DNA of 64,000 nucleotides from Bacteroidales bacterium UBA5342 (GTDB taxonomy: Bacteria; Bacteroidota; Bacteroidia; Bacteroidales; UBA5342). The notes beneath the pieces were generated by a model. That model was not told the origin of the DNA. It did no database searches and worked only from the letters and a program-made list of their open reading frames with translations. A program made the position numbers and the translations under genes. Position 1 is the stretch's first letter. Every line of letters begins with the position of its first letter. Of this stretch, positions 25,776 through 35,500 are shown one piece after another. The stretch lies in the NCBI GenBank assembly GCA_002408065.1, contig DHQI01000086.1, positions 34,910-98,909 on the forward strand. Direction: 5' to 3'.

Positions 25776-26240
25776 TTAGATTTGAGCTATAGCCTTTGCC
25801 GGGTTATTGTTGGTGACAAAATCTTTGTCAAAAAGGTTGGTGACCAAGCCTTCGGACGCTTTGCTGAAGATCATATCATGCCCCACACAGAGTCCCATAG
25901 AGATATTGAGTTCACATCCTTGTTGGTTCAGGTAATCCGCTTGACCGGCAGGATTGCATAATATACGTCCTCCACTCCCTCCTAGTAGTTCACTCTTGGG
26001 TATTCTGCCGTATTTACAATCTACGGTAAAGACCTCAAAATATTTAGAGAAATACTCTTCTAATACCCGGGCTTCGTGCGAGAAGGTGATGCAGTGAGCA
26101 ATACCTATGCGTTTGAGTCCCATCCCACGAGCAAAGTTCAGAATTTCTTCTATGCGATTAGCTCCCATGCTGGTGTAGTCATAGTTGACTTGCATTATTT
26201 TCCGGAAATCTTTGGGGTATAGTTCGCTGTTTGATTTCAT
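25776..26240 (-). CDS. DUF1847 family protein, 154 aa
   Basis: The DUF1847 pattern is visible: RMEEILNFARGMG-like helix (here RIEEILNFARGMGLKRIGIA), HCITFSHEA, VDCKYGRIP, ILCNPAGQADYLN and NISMGLCVGHDMIF. Conserved Cys residues at HC, DC, LC, GC and LC suggest metal or cofactor binding. Function unknown for the family. First gene of the two-gene operon with the uracil-DNA glycosylase, which suggests but does not prove a link with DNA or redox metabolism. Confidence 0.85.
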   Translation of the reverse strand: MKSNSELYPKDFRKIMQVNYDYTSMGANRIEEILNFARGMGLKRIGIAHCITFSHEARVLEEYFSKYFEVFTVDCKYGRIPKSELLGGSGGRILCNPAGQADYLNQQGCELNISMGLCVGHDMIFSKASEGLVTNLFDKDFVTNNNPAKAIAQI

Positions 26241-26281
26241 TTTTATTATTGTAAATCTTTTATATGAGAAAAATTTGACGG

Positions 26282-26289
26282 CAAAGATA
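26282..26289 (-). promoter_or_regulatory. TAnnTTTG -7 box for the DUF1847-udg operon
   Basis: CAAAGATA (+) reads TATCTTTG on the - strand, about 42 bp upstream of the ATG at 26240. Fits the Bacteroidota -7 consensus. Confidence 0.55.
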
Positions 26290-26659
26290 GTGAGAATAAT
26301 CTCAATAAAGGAATAATGGTATCATTCGTGATTTTCGGATTGGTTTTAAGTTCTGCGGCGTTTCATATTCTATAAATGTTAAAGTTTTCTTCAACAATGG
26401 AAATGAGGGCTATAGATTCTTTTCATTGACTGAAAGATTATGTTTTTTTAGCAGCCAAGTTTTTATTTTTTTCTCCTGAAAAAGACCAATTATCGTCAAC
26501 ACTTTTCCTGCAAAAATTATTGTCTCTTGTGAGCCCTGTCCGATGCCAGATTAAATTTCTACTTGACATCTTAGATTTGGGTGTTATGTTAAAGTGTCAG
26601 TAGATAAGTTGTTTGTGTTTCTTTTATGTTTGCTTCGTTTTGTGTTTTTCTTTGTTTAA

Positions 26660-26737
26660 GTAGGTCTTTGTGTAGGATATGTCCTACAAGGATTTCAGAC
26701 AAATCTGACTTCTTTTTAAGACTTGACCTACATGTAG
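26660..26737 (+). promoter_or_regulatory. Nested GTAGG/CCTAC inverted repeats before the response-regulator gene
   Basis: GTAGGTC (26660-26666) is the inverse of GACCTAC (26726-26732). Between them is the perfect GTAGGATATGTCCTAC (26672-26687), and at the right CTACATGTAG (26728-26737) is a 10-bp palindrome. Four GTAGG/CCTAC half-sites lie in 78 bp, ending about 47 bp before the ATG at 26785. This looks like an operator region. The rest of the 543-bp gene-free stretch from 26241 holds no ORF or other structure that I can see. Confidence 0.5.
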
Positions 26738-26784
26738 TATAAGAGAACATACCAGATATTTGCTACAACAAAAAACTTACGATC

Positions 26785-27153
26785 ATGACTGTTTTAATAG
26801 CTGACGACTCAAAATATATTCTGGACAGGTTACAAGACATGCTTAACGAGTTAGACGAAGTACTACTGGTGGGAGCATACGATAATGGCACCGAAGCTCT
26901 TAATGCTATAAATGAATTGAAACCGGACCTTGCCATTTTGGATAATAAGATGCCAGGGATGAAAGGTATAGATGTTATAAAAGAAGTGAGAAAAGGCAAT
27001 TCGATGATACAATTTATGCTACTTACTTTTTATACCAACGCCTACTATAAATCACAAGCATTAAAAGTAGGAGCGAATTACTTTTTATCCAAAAGTGAAG
27101 ACTTTGAAAAAGTATCAGATGTGGTAAAGAACTTGACAATAGACCATAATTAA
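26785..27153 (+). CDS. Receiver-only response regulator, 122 aa
   Basis: A CheY-like receiver domain with no output domain: acid pocket ADD (about residues 6-8), phospho-acceptor Asp53 in AILDNKMPGMKG, Thr in LLTFY (about 85), Lys in FLSKSEDF (about 107). A single receiver of this length acts by protein-protein contact or in a phosphorelay. It stands alone in front of the fimbrial locus, and no kinase is adjacent; the hybrid kinase at 48525 could be a partner. The nested inverted repeats upstream suggest its own regulation. Confidence 0.85.
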   Translation: MTVLIADDSKYILDRLQDMLNELDEVLLVGAYDNGTEALNAINELKPDLAILDNKMPGMKGIDVIKEVRKGNSMIQFMLLTFYTNAYYKSQALKVGANYFLSKSEDFEKVSDVVKNLTIDHN

Positions 27154-27362
27154 AGCACATAGGAACCTAGAATGAAAACTCTTGAGAAATTATTTCCTAT
27201 TCTATTCATCAACTAAATACTTATACATCATGAAAACTTAAAACTTAATATTTACAGGGAGATAAGGCACGTTACTCCCGACTTGTTCTACCATGCGTTT
27301 ATGTCAGTACAATTAAACCTAGTGCACTAATTCAAACAATTTTTAAATTAAAACAAAAGAAA

Positions 27363-27887
27363 ATGAAAAATTTAATTTTAAGTCTTATGGCTATCGCGTT
27401 GATAGCCGTAACTCCGGCCAAGCTTATGGCCCAAGGAGATGCAACGGCCAGTGCAACAGCAACGGCAACAATTGTAACCCCGATTGCAATTTCAAGTGAT
27501 GTACAAATGAACTTTGGTATTCTTTCAGTGAATGCTACGCCAGGTACAGTTGTACTATTACCAGCGGGGACTACCTCCTCTACAGGTGGTGTGACATTAC
27601 CTGCTTCTAATCCTGGAACAATAACTGCAGCTACATTTGACGTAACAGGTCAGGATGGCTACACCTATGCAATTACACTTCCAAGTAGCGATTACACCAT
27701 TACACGTACAGGTAATTCTGAAACCATGGTGGTTAACACCTTTACTAGTTCACCTTCAGGAACAGGTACATTAACAGGTGGTTCTGAGACTGTCAAAGTA
27801 GGTGCAACTCTAAATGTAGGAGCTAATCAAGTAGCTGGTACCTATACCAATGCTACAGGTTTTGATGTAACTGTTGACTACAATTAG
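27363..27887 (+). CDS. DUF4402 pilin-like secreted protein 1, 174 aa
   Basis: A clear signal peptide (LILSLMAIALIAVTPAKLMAQG, cut after about residue 24) is followed by a domain of Ala/Thr-rich strands. The pattern TIVTPIAISSDVQMNFG, GTVVLLPAG, STGGV, GGSETVKVGATLNVGANQVAGTYTNATGFDVTVDYN is typical of DUF4402 proteins, which resemble spore-coat-U and fimbrial subunits. A strong hairpin directly follows, as for an abundant subunit. With the PapD-like chaperone and usher next door, it is the likely major pilin. Confidence 0.8.
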   Translation: MKNLILSLMAIALIAVTPAKLMAQGDATASATATATIVTPIAISSDVQMNFGILSVNATPGTVVLLPAGTTSSTGGVTLPASNPGTITAATFDVTGQDGYTYAITLPSSDYTITRTGNSETMVVNTFTSSPSGTGTLTGGSETVKVGATLNVGANQVAGTYTNATGFDVTVDYN

Positions 27888-27895
27888 CTCATCAT

Positions 27896-27929
27896 AATAA
27901 GTGCTGCTAATGGCAGCACTTATTTTTTC
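27896..27929 (+). terminator. Terminator or attenuator between pilin and chaperone genes
   Basis: A perfect 12-bp stem (AATAAGTGCTGC 27896-27907 with GCAGCACTTATT 27913-27924), loop TAATG, followed by a T-run. It lies between the pilin-like gene and the chaperone, so it could give high pilin expression and lower read-through. Confidence 0.85.
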
Positions 27930-27978
27930 TAACTCTCTTAACACGGTACCGTTTTCACAATTCTAAACAATAATAGCC

Positions 27979-28827
27979 ATGACCAACAAAACGCGACAAT
28001 ATAAATACCATAGGATTAGTGTCTTAATGATTGTTTCAATGTTTTTATGGATTGATTTTTCGGCTTATGCTCAGGGTGATTTACTCATTTTTCCTAAGCG
28101 ACTGGTCTTTGAAGGTCGTACTCAGGTAGAGAAAGTAACCCTGTCTAATACTGGTCATCACAGGGCTGTCTATAGTGTGTCTTTTATCGAGTACCGTATG
28201 ACAGAGTCTGGTGATTTTGTGCGTTTAGAAGAGCCTGATGAAGGTCAAATGTTTGCCTCTCCATATCTCAAGGTATACCCCCGTAGGGTAGAGTTGGAGC
28301 CCGGAGAGTCACAAACAGTAAAGGTACAGCTTAGTAGACCTGAAGCCATGGCTGATGGAGAATACAGATCACATTTATATTTCAGAGCAGAAAAAAACGA
28401 GACTCCACGGGGCTTAGAGAGTTCTGATGATATGACGCAAGGTATTTCTGTTAAGCTTGAAGCTGTATTTGGTATCTCTATAGCTACTATAGTACGCCGT
28501 GGAGACTGCCAAGCTGAGGCTTCAATCTCAGATGTTGTATATACGAAAGATGAGGACGCTAATCATATTGTAAGTTTTACAATAAACCGAGTAGGTAATG
28601 CGTCGCTCTATGGTGATATTGTGGTGAACCATATCAATAGCAAAGGTAAGGTGCATAACGTTTCTAGTATTAGAGGTGTTGGGGTATATACTCCCGGTGA
28701 AAAAAGGGAAGTGAAAATGTTGTTGAAGAAATCAGTTGGTGTAGATTATGGAGAAGGACGCTTAGAAGTTATTCTGAAAGAGAACGAGAAAAAAACAGTA
28801 TTGGCACAAGCTGACGTGTTGCTTTAA
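27979..28827 (+). CDS. PapD-like periplasmic chaperone, 282 aa
   Basis: There is a signal peptide (about residues 1-33, ending SAYAQG). The first Ig-like domain contains FPKRLVFEGRTQ, VTLSNTGHHRAVYSV and VYPRRVELEPGESQTVKVQL, the usual fimbrial-chaperone pattern, with EYRSHLYFRAE as a further strand; the second domain runs from about 165. Fimbrial chaperones are normally about 230 residues, so this one is longer. It probably donates a strand to fold DUF4402 subunits in the periplasm. It sits between the two DUF4402 genes and upstream of the usher, so the cluster is read as a chaperone-usher operon. Confidence 0.75.
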   Translation: MTNKTRQYKYHRISVLMIVSMFLWIDFSAYAQGDLLIFPKRLVFEGRTQVEKVTLSNTGHHRAVYSVSFIEYRMTESGDFVRLEEPDEGQMFASPYLKVYPRRVELEPGESQTVKVQLSRPEAMADGEYRSHLYFRAEKNETPRGLESSDDMTQGISVKLEAVFGISIATIVRRGDCQAEASISDVVYTKDEDANHIVSFTINRVGNASLYGDIVVNHINSKGKVHNVSSIRGVGVYTPGEKREVKMLLKKSVGVDYGEGRLEVILKENEKKTVLAQADVLL

Positions 28828-28858
28828 TCTAGGTCATTTTTTCAATAACTCAATATTT

Positions 28859-29371
28859 ATGCACATGAAACTCATATTTACCTCTCAATATTTCAGAAAG
28901 CTATGTGGTTTAGCCGTGATGCTGTTTTTCAGTGTTGCACTAATGGCACAACCGGGTTTGCCCCAACGTAGCGTAACAGTACTACCTACTCAGGAGCTGG
29001 ATTTTGGTGTGTTTTACGCCAGTTCGGCTGGTACTATTACTGTAGATTGGCAGGGGACTGTTTCTACCACAGGTGGTGTGGTTTCGCTATCAAGCAGTAC
29101 TGTGAAACCGGCAATTTTTGACATCTCACTATGCGAGGGGCGAAATGTTACTGTGACCTATGATCCTACTGTGACCATGACGAGTGGAGTGCCCTCACTG
29201 ACCTTAAATGTAGGGCCTACCGAAAAAGGACCTAGTGGATCTACCTTTCCGGTAAGTGGTGATTGTAATTTTATAACTACTATACGTGTAGGCGGCACTC
29301 TTGAAGTTCCCGGCGGAGCTGTTTCTGGCGTGTATAATGGTAGTTTTTCTCTGACTTTTACCCAGGAGTAA
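28859..29371 (+). CDS. DUF4402 pilin-like secreted protein 2, 170 aa
   Basis: Signal peptide (LCGLAVMLFFSVALMAQ, about residues 14-30). The mature part follows the same DUF4402 plan as the gene at 27363: ELDFGVFYASSAGTITVD, TTGGVVSL, and a closing IRVGGTLEVPGGAVSGVYNGSFSLTFTQE. It differs enough from the first to be a distinct subunit, for example a tip or minor pilin. Two ATGs (28859 and 28865) are possible starts. The stop TAA overlaps the usher ATG by one base (TAATG), so translation is coupled. Confidence 0.75.
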   Translation: MHMKLIFTSQYFRKLCGLAVMLFFSVALMAQPGLPQRSVTVLPTQELDFGVFYASSAGTITVDWQGTVSTTGGVVSLSSSTVKPAIFDISLCEGRNVTVTYDPTVTMTSGVPSLTLNVGPTEKGPSGSTFPVSGDCNFITTIRVGGTLEVPGGAVSGVYNGSFSLTFTQE

Positions 29372-32300
29372 TGCCTGAAAAAAATCCATATCATATCATT
29401 TCTATGACAAGTCTATTGGCCTATTTGCGAATAGGCTTGCTGTCTGCTTTATGCCTATTGTTTTTGACCGCTTCACAGATTAATGAAGTGGAAAACACCA
29501 TAGAGATAAAGTTGAACCCTATTGTGTCATTTGATGATGTCCCTGTGGATTTTATTGTTAATGGATACCTTGATTTTGAAACCAATGTGATCATCACCGA
29601 AAGCAACGAAATATATATTGATATCGAGGACTTATTTCGTGACTTAGGCATCAAGTGTGTGATGGATCAAGGTCTACTTACAGGGTTTATCGACAAGGAG
29701 AGTAATGCTTACATCATTGATTATAAAAACAGTCTTATAAAAGTAGGCAATAAGAATTATAAAGTTCAGTATGGCATTATTGAAGAAGCCGGTATTATTT
29801 ATGTTAGTTCAACGGTTATTACCAAGGCATTTGGCTTGAGTAGTATTTTTAATTTTCGTTCGCTTTCTATAAAAATGGAAGCTGATTTTGAACTTCCCGT
29901 TATGAAACAAGAACGCCTAGAACAAATGCGTCGTAATATTTCACGTTTGCAAAGCAAAGAGCTAGCTCCGGATACCATCGTTCGTCGCGATTATAATCTG
30001 TTTGAGTTTGGTATGTTTGATTGGATGGTATCATCTTACCAAAAGAACGATAAAGTAGTCAACAATAGAGTGGCAGTAGGGTTGGGAACAGAGTTGCTTT
30101 ACGGTCAGGCTAATGTGGCAGTTTATTATGATGACTTGAATGAGTTTGACAAAGAACAGTTCTATTATAATTGGTTGTGGGTAGATAATGAAAAGAAAGC
30201 CATAAGGCAAGCTCAAGCAGGTAAAGTTTTTGACCAAAGCATCTCATTTCTTGAAGCACCTATAGTCGGTGGATCTATTAGTAATGCACCCACTACAGTA
30301 CGAAAAGCCTCAGGGTATTATACCATCACAGATTATACAGAGCCAAACTGGTCAGTGGAGCTTTATATTAATGAGGTATTGGTTGATTATACCGATGCAG
30401 ATGCATCAGGTTTGTATGTGTTTAGGGTACCTATCGTTTATGGTTATACCACTATAAAACTGAAGTTTTATGGTCCTATGGGTGAGGAGCGTATCGAAGA
30501 ACGTACCAAGAATGTTCCTTTTACCTTTTTACCCGCCAAAACATTGGAGTACAAAGTGACAGGTGGTGTTTTGCAAGATGATGAAGGAAGTCATTATGGT
30601 AGAGCAATTGTTGATTATGGTATTACTAGCACTTTGGCTGTGGGCCTAGGTTTGGAATACCTTTCAAGCATAGCGGATCACCCTTATATTCCTTCTCTTA
30701 CTTTAGCTTTTCAGCCTTTCAATAAAATGGTACTTAACCTGGAGTATGCACACAATGTGATGACGAAAGGTTTGTTGAGCTATAACTTTGCTAATAGTGC
30801 TTTTCTAGAGGTCGATTATACCGACTATGTGGATGGTCAACAAGCAACTCTTTTTAGTGCTAATGAGGAGCTGAAAGCCCGTTTGTCTATTCCTTATAAG
30901 AAAAAACAGATTTCCGGTTTTTCAAAATTCAGTTTCAATCAGTATGCTTATGATGCCTACCGGTACAATCAGATGGACGCCGTATTCTCGGCCTATTATA
31001 AAAACTACAGTGCTAACCTGTCCAATATATTCAATTGGGTGGACGACCGCGATGCTTATATGAGTTCAATTTTGGCAATGTCTTATAGAATGAATAATGG
31101 GATTGTGTTTCGTCCTTCGACAGAATATGGCATAAGTAGGAAACAGTTTACAAGGTACCGTATGGAGATCGAAAAACGGGTGAAGAGAGCCTATTTCTCG
31201 GTTTATTATGAACGCAATGATTTGAATAAGACAGACAATGTCTTTTTGTCGTTTAGATACGATTTGCCCTTTGCACGTGTAGGGGCATCGGCATCTTATA
31301 AAAATCAAGATTATTACTTCTCTGAAAGTGCCTCTGGTAGCCTGGCTTTTGGTGGCGATAATAATTATGTAAAAGCGGGTAATATCTCTTCCGTAGGTCG
31401 TGGTGGTATTTTATTCTATCCTTTCCTTGATCAGAACCAGAATGGCATCAAAGACGAAGGCGAACAAATGGTTCTTGTCTCTAATGTAAGAGTAGCCGGA
31501 GGTCGAGCCAATATTAGTGAAAAAGATTCTATCGTACGTATCTCGGACCTTAATGCTTTCCGCTATTACACGGTTGAGTTTTGTGATGATGACCTGGAAA
31601 ATATAGCTTGGAAATTTAAGCATAAAAGATATCAGGTGATGGTGGATCCTAATCATTATAAGCGAATTTATCTGCCGGTACAGTCTGTAGGTGAAGTGTC
31701 AGGATCTATTATGCTTAAGCGTGGCGAGAAAACGCAAGGTATCGGGCGTATGGTGGTTCAGATATTTGATGATAAAGGCGAAAAAGTAGCTGAGACATTA
31801 AGTGAACGTGATGGCTATTTTAGTTATGTAGGTTTGGAATCGGGTGATTATACTATTAAAGTAGATAGTGAACAGTTAGAGTTGTTGAAGTTTATTACAA
31901 GGCCCATAGAACAAACCATTAGTGTAGAAGGAAAATTAGAAGGTGATTTTATTGACGACTTAGCTTTTGAAATGGAATCGACCATTCCTCAGCCAGATTA
32001 TAAATTAATAGAACCAGGACATGCAGAACTGGCACTTGCTATGGCCGATACTGAAAGCGTTATGACTGAGATGGATGATGCAAAAGCCATTGACACATCT
32101 TCAGAAAAAGTCTTGGTAGCAAGCGCAGATGCTACGCTGCTAGCACAGAATACCGAAGAGCCTGTAAGGCTTAAGTCAAGCTCTCCAGAGCTCGTTTCAG
32201 CACCTATAGTCACACAGGAAACGCAAGCTGCACTTTTGCCTCAGCAACCACAACTAGAAGATGGTAGTGATGAGAAAAGTTCTGTAATTCAAGAGGATGA

Positions 32301-32460
32301 GGGTGTTGAGCTGGCTGTGGGCAAAGAAGAAAAATCAAGTGCAAACATTAGTTCTGAAGAGAGCCTGTGGGAAGCGCATCGAAATAAAATCATTCTTGCC
32401 TTATTGGCTTCTATCGTAATAGCCATTGGTGGCTATCTGAGGTTTAAATCTCAGTCATAG
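29371..32460 (+). CDS. Usher-like outer-membrane protein, 1029 aa
   Basis: After a signal-like hydrophobic segment (about residues 17-34) comes an N-terminal periplasmic domain (about 45-190). A long barrel-like region of alternating strands follows (about 200-690). Next is a FLDQNQNGIKDEGE turn region (about 690), then a Ig-like domain with DGYFSYVGLESGDYTIKVD (about 810-830), as in CS1/alternate-type ushers. The tail is a Ser/Glu-rich linker (about 880-1000), one hydrophobic segment (IILALLASIVIAIGGYL, about 1003-1020) and a RFKSQS end. The C-terminal membrane segment is not usual for ushers. Exports and assembles the DUF4402 subunits, by context. Confidence 0.6.
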   Translation: MPEKNPYHIISMTSLLAYLRIGLLSALCLLFLTASQINEVENTIEIKLNPIVSFDDVPVDFIVNGYLDFETNVIITESNEIYIDIEDLFRDLGIKCVMDQGLLTGFIDKESNAYIIDYKNSLIKVGNKNYKVQYGIIEEAGIIYVSSTVITKAFGLSSIFNFRSLSIKMEADFELPVMKQERLEQMRRNISRLQSKELAPDTIVRRDYNLFEFGMFDWMVSSYQKNDKVVNNRVAVGLGTELLYGQANVAVYYDDLNEFDKEQFYYNWLWVDNEKKAIRQAQAGKVFDQSISFLEAPIVGGSISNAPTTVRKASGYYTITDYTEPNWSVELYINEVLVDYTDADASGLYVFRVPIVYGYTTIKLKFYGPMGEERIEERTKNVPFTFLPAKTLEYKVTGGVLQDDEGSHYGRAIVDYGITSTLAVGLGLEYLSSIADHPYIPSLTLAFQPFNKMVLNLEYAHNVMTKGLLSYNFANSAFLEVDYTDYVDGQQATLFSANEELKARLSIPYKKKQISGFSKFSFNQYAYDAYRYNQMDAVFSAYYKNYSANLSNIFNWVDDRDAYMSSILAMSYRMNNGIVFRPSTEYGISRKQFTRYRMEIEKRVKRAYFSVYYERNDLNKTDNVFLSFRYDLPFARVGASASYKNQDYYFSESASGSLAFGGDNNYVKAGNISSVGRGGILFYPFLDQNQNGIKDEGEQMVLVSNVRVAGGRANISEKDSIVRISDLNAFRYYTVEFCDDDLENIAWKFKHKRYQVMVDPNHYKRIYLPVQSVGEVSGSIMLKRGEKTQGIGRMVVQIFDDKGEKVAETLSERDGYFSYVGLESGDYTIKVDSEQLELLKFITRPIEQTISVEGKLEGDFIDDLAFEMESTIPQPDYKLIEPGHAELALAMADTESVMTEMDDAKAIDTSSEKVLVASADATLLAQNTEEPVRLKSSSPELVSAPIVTQETQAALLPQQPQLEDGSDEKSSVIQEDEGVELAVGKEEKSSANISSEESLWEAHRNKIILALLASIVIAIGGYLRFKSQS

Positions 32461-32507
32461 CTCCAAATGAAAGGAAAGATGATAAGAATTCTTAAAAACC
32501 TGACATC

Positions 32508-35500
32508 ATGAAAGCGATACAATATACCATATCTTCATTAGCAAAGCACCGTAAAAGTGCTCGCAAAACGCGTATAATGCTATGTCTAAGCTATTGTTTT
32601 GTAGTGTTGCTGATGATGGTACCTCAAGATGTAATGGCGCAGGCTGCAGCTAGTAGTAATTATGCATCACAAACAGGAATGTTAGGATCGACTTATAGTT
32701 GGATTGATTGTTCCGGCGAAACTTCTGTGCTCTCAGGTGATGATGTAAATGCGACCATTTCCTGGCCTTTCGAATTCAGATTTTATGACAATATTTATAC
32801 AACTTCGGACGAGCTAAGTGTATGTAGTAATGGTTTTATTCGTCTGGATGGAGAGGCTAGTACGGCTTATAAAACAGCCAACGCTTTTGAGTTGACAAGT
32901 ACTTCTACTGAATTAGGTCAGATAGTGGCTGTAGCTGTATATGATGCTAATGTCGATGGTACAGCTTGGGTGAGGTCTTCGTTAACAGGCACTTCTCCTA
33001 ATCGTGTTTTTACGATTGAATACAACAATTTAGAAATTGATTATAACGATAGTAAGTATGCTGATGTTCAGGTGAGTTTTTATGAGACTAGCAACAAGGT
33101 CGTCTTGAAATTTGGTAGTGATGATATCACTAAGGATGGTGCAGATATGGGTATTCATAGTGGCGTCAGTGGTTATTTTGACAAATGGCAAGAGGTATAT
33201 CGTGGCACCAATGATACTTGGGTAGAATATACACCATCTAATGAGCCTGTTGTGTCAGGTCCCCAGGCTAGTTGGAACTATGGAACCAGAGAAGGTAGTC
33301 TTGGAACTACCTATACTTGGATTAATTGTTCTTCTGGTACTAGTATTGTGAGTGGTGATGATGCTGTAGGGAGTATTTTATGGCCTTTTGATTTTAGTTT
33401 TTATGATAATGACTATACCACATCCGACTACTTAAGTGTTTCTACCAATGGCATCATAAGATTAGATGGTACGGCTAGTACTGTATATGATGCTGCTTCT
33501 AATTATGAACTTAGCTCAACAGCTACTACTTTAGGGCAAATCATAGCGATGGCTACTTATGATGGTAATGTTGATGGTACTGGTTATGTTAAATCTGTGG
33601 TGTCAGGTGCTGCTCCTAATCGGATTTTCAGCATAGAATATAATGATTTAGAGGTGGACTATAATGATAATAAGTATGCTGATGTTCAGGTAAGTTTTTA
33701 TGAGTCGACCCATAGAATAGTCCTGAAATTAGGTTATGAAAACATTGTTAAGAGTGGGGTAGATATGGGGCTTCACAGTGGCGTGGATACTTATTTTGAC
33801 CATTGGCAAGATGTTAAAGATGGAACCAATATTGCTTGGATTGAATATTCGCCTCCTTTTGTAGAAGTGCTTGCCACTATAGGTACAACAAGGGCTTATT
33901 ATTCGAACCTAAAGGAAGCGGTTGATAAAATAAATGATGGGTCACATCAGGGGGAAATCACCATAAAAGTAAACCATAATACCACTGAAACAGACGCGAT
34001 AGAGCTTTATGCTAGTGGAACAGGAGGGGCTAATTATAGTTCAATAAATCTGTATCCTACCCAATCTGGACTTTCTATAAGGGGAAATATGGGTGGACCA
34101 TTACTTGACCTTAATGGGGCAGATAATGTAAGCATTGATGGAAGAGTGAATGGCACTGGGAGCAGTGCAGACCTTAGCATTGTGAATGAATATACCGGTT
34201 CTACCACTGCTACATCTGCTATCCGTTTTATAAATGGAGCAACAAACAACACTATAAAGTATTGTACAATTAAAAGTTCGGAATCAAAATCGACCTCTGG
34301 AATTATCTTATTTAGTACCTCTTCGTCAGCATCGGGTAATAGTAATAATACTATTGAATACAACAATATCACAAATGCTGAAGATGCCGCAAGGCCTGTT
34401 AATGTGATATATTCTTTAGGGACTAGTGGGAAAGAAAACAGTAATAATATTATTCGTCATAATAACATCTATGACTTTTTTAAACATGCGTCGGCTTCGC
34501 GAGGTGTTATAATATTAGACAACAGTACTGCATGGACAATACAAGGCAACAGTTTCTATGAAACTACAGAATTTGTGCCTACAGGGACAGTGACGTATGA
34601 AGCGATAAAGATCGATAATACGAGTGGTGGTGGATTTAATATTACAGATAACTACATTGGAGGTAGTGCTCCTCAGTGTGGTGGCGATGCTTGGACTAAA
34701 ACGAACAATAATAGAAACCTGTTTAATGGTATTTATGTAGAAGTAGGGCAGACGACTACTACATCGATACAGAACAATACGATTAAAAATTTTGATTGGA
34801 ACAATTCTGGTAGTTCTAGCTGGACCGCTATAAATGTTCAAGAAGGAAACGTCGATTTGGGTACTGAAACAGGTAATGTAATAGGAGCTGATAGTGGTAC
34901 TAATGCTATTATGGTGAGTGGAGGTGCCAACGGTCAATCTATATATGGTATTACCATCAATAGTACAGGCGTTATTAACTGTGCCAATAATACAATAGGA
35001 GCCATTACCGGGGATAATATATCTACCTATGCCACTCATATTTACGGTATTTATATAACGGGTTCGGCCGCTGTTACTATAAACAATAATACTATAGGTA
35101 GTACCTCTACAACTAATAGTATTCTTTCCAATTCGGCTAGTTCCGATAATGCTCAGAATATTTATGGTATCTATAGCAAAAACACATCTACCACGGTAAT
35201 TCATGAGAATACGATTGCTAATTTAAAGAACAATACAAGTTGTACGATAACAAGTACACGAGGGCTTATTTATGGTATGCGTATTACTGCTGGTGATAAT
35301 ACTGTTGATGAAAACGTTGTAAGGAACCTTTCTATAGCAAATGCCAATACGAATTCATATTTGCCTACTGTTGCAGGTATTTATTTTTTGACCACCACAC
35401 AGTCTCAATCTTACTATAATAACCTAGTTTATAATCTTTCTAATACCTATGCTTCATTTGCAGGGTATGTGATTGGTATTTTTTCACGCAACTCTTTGGG

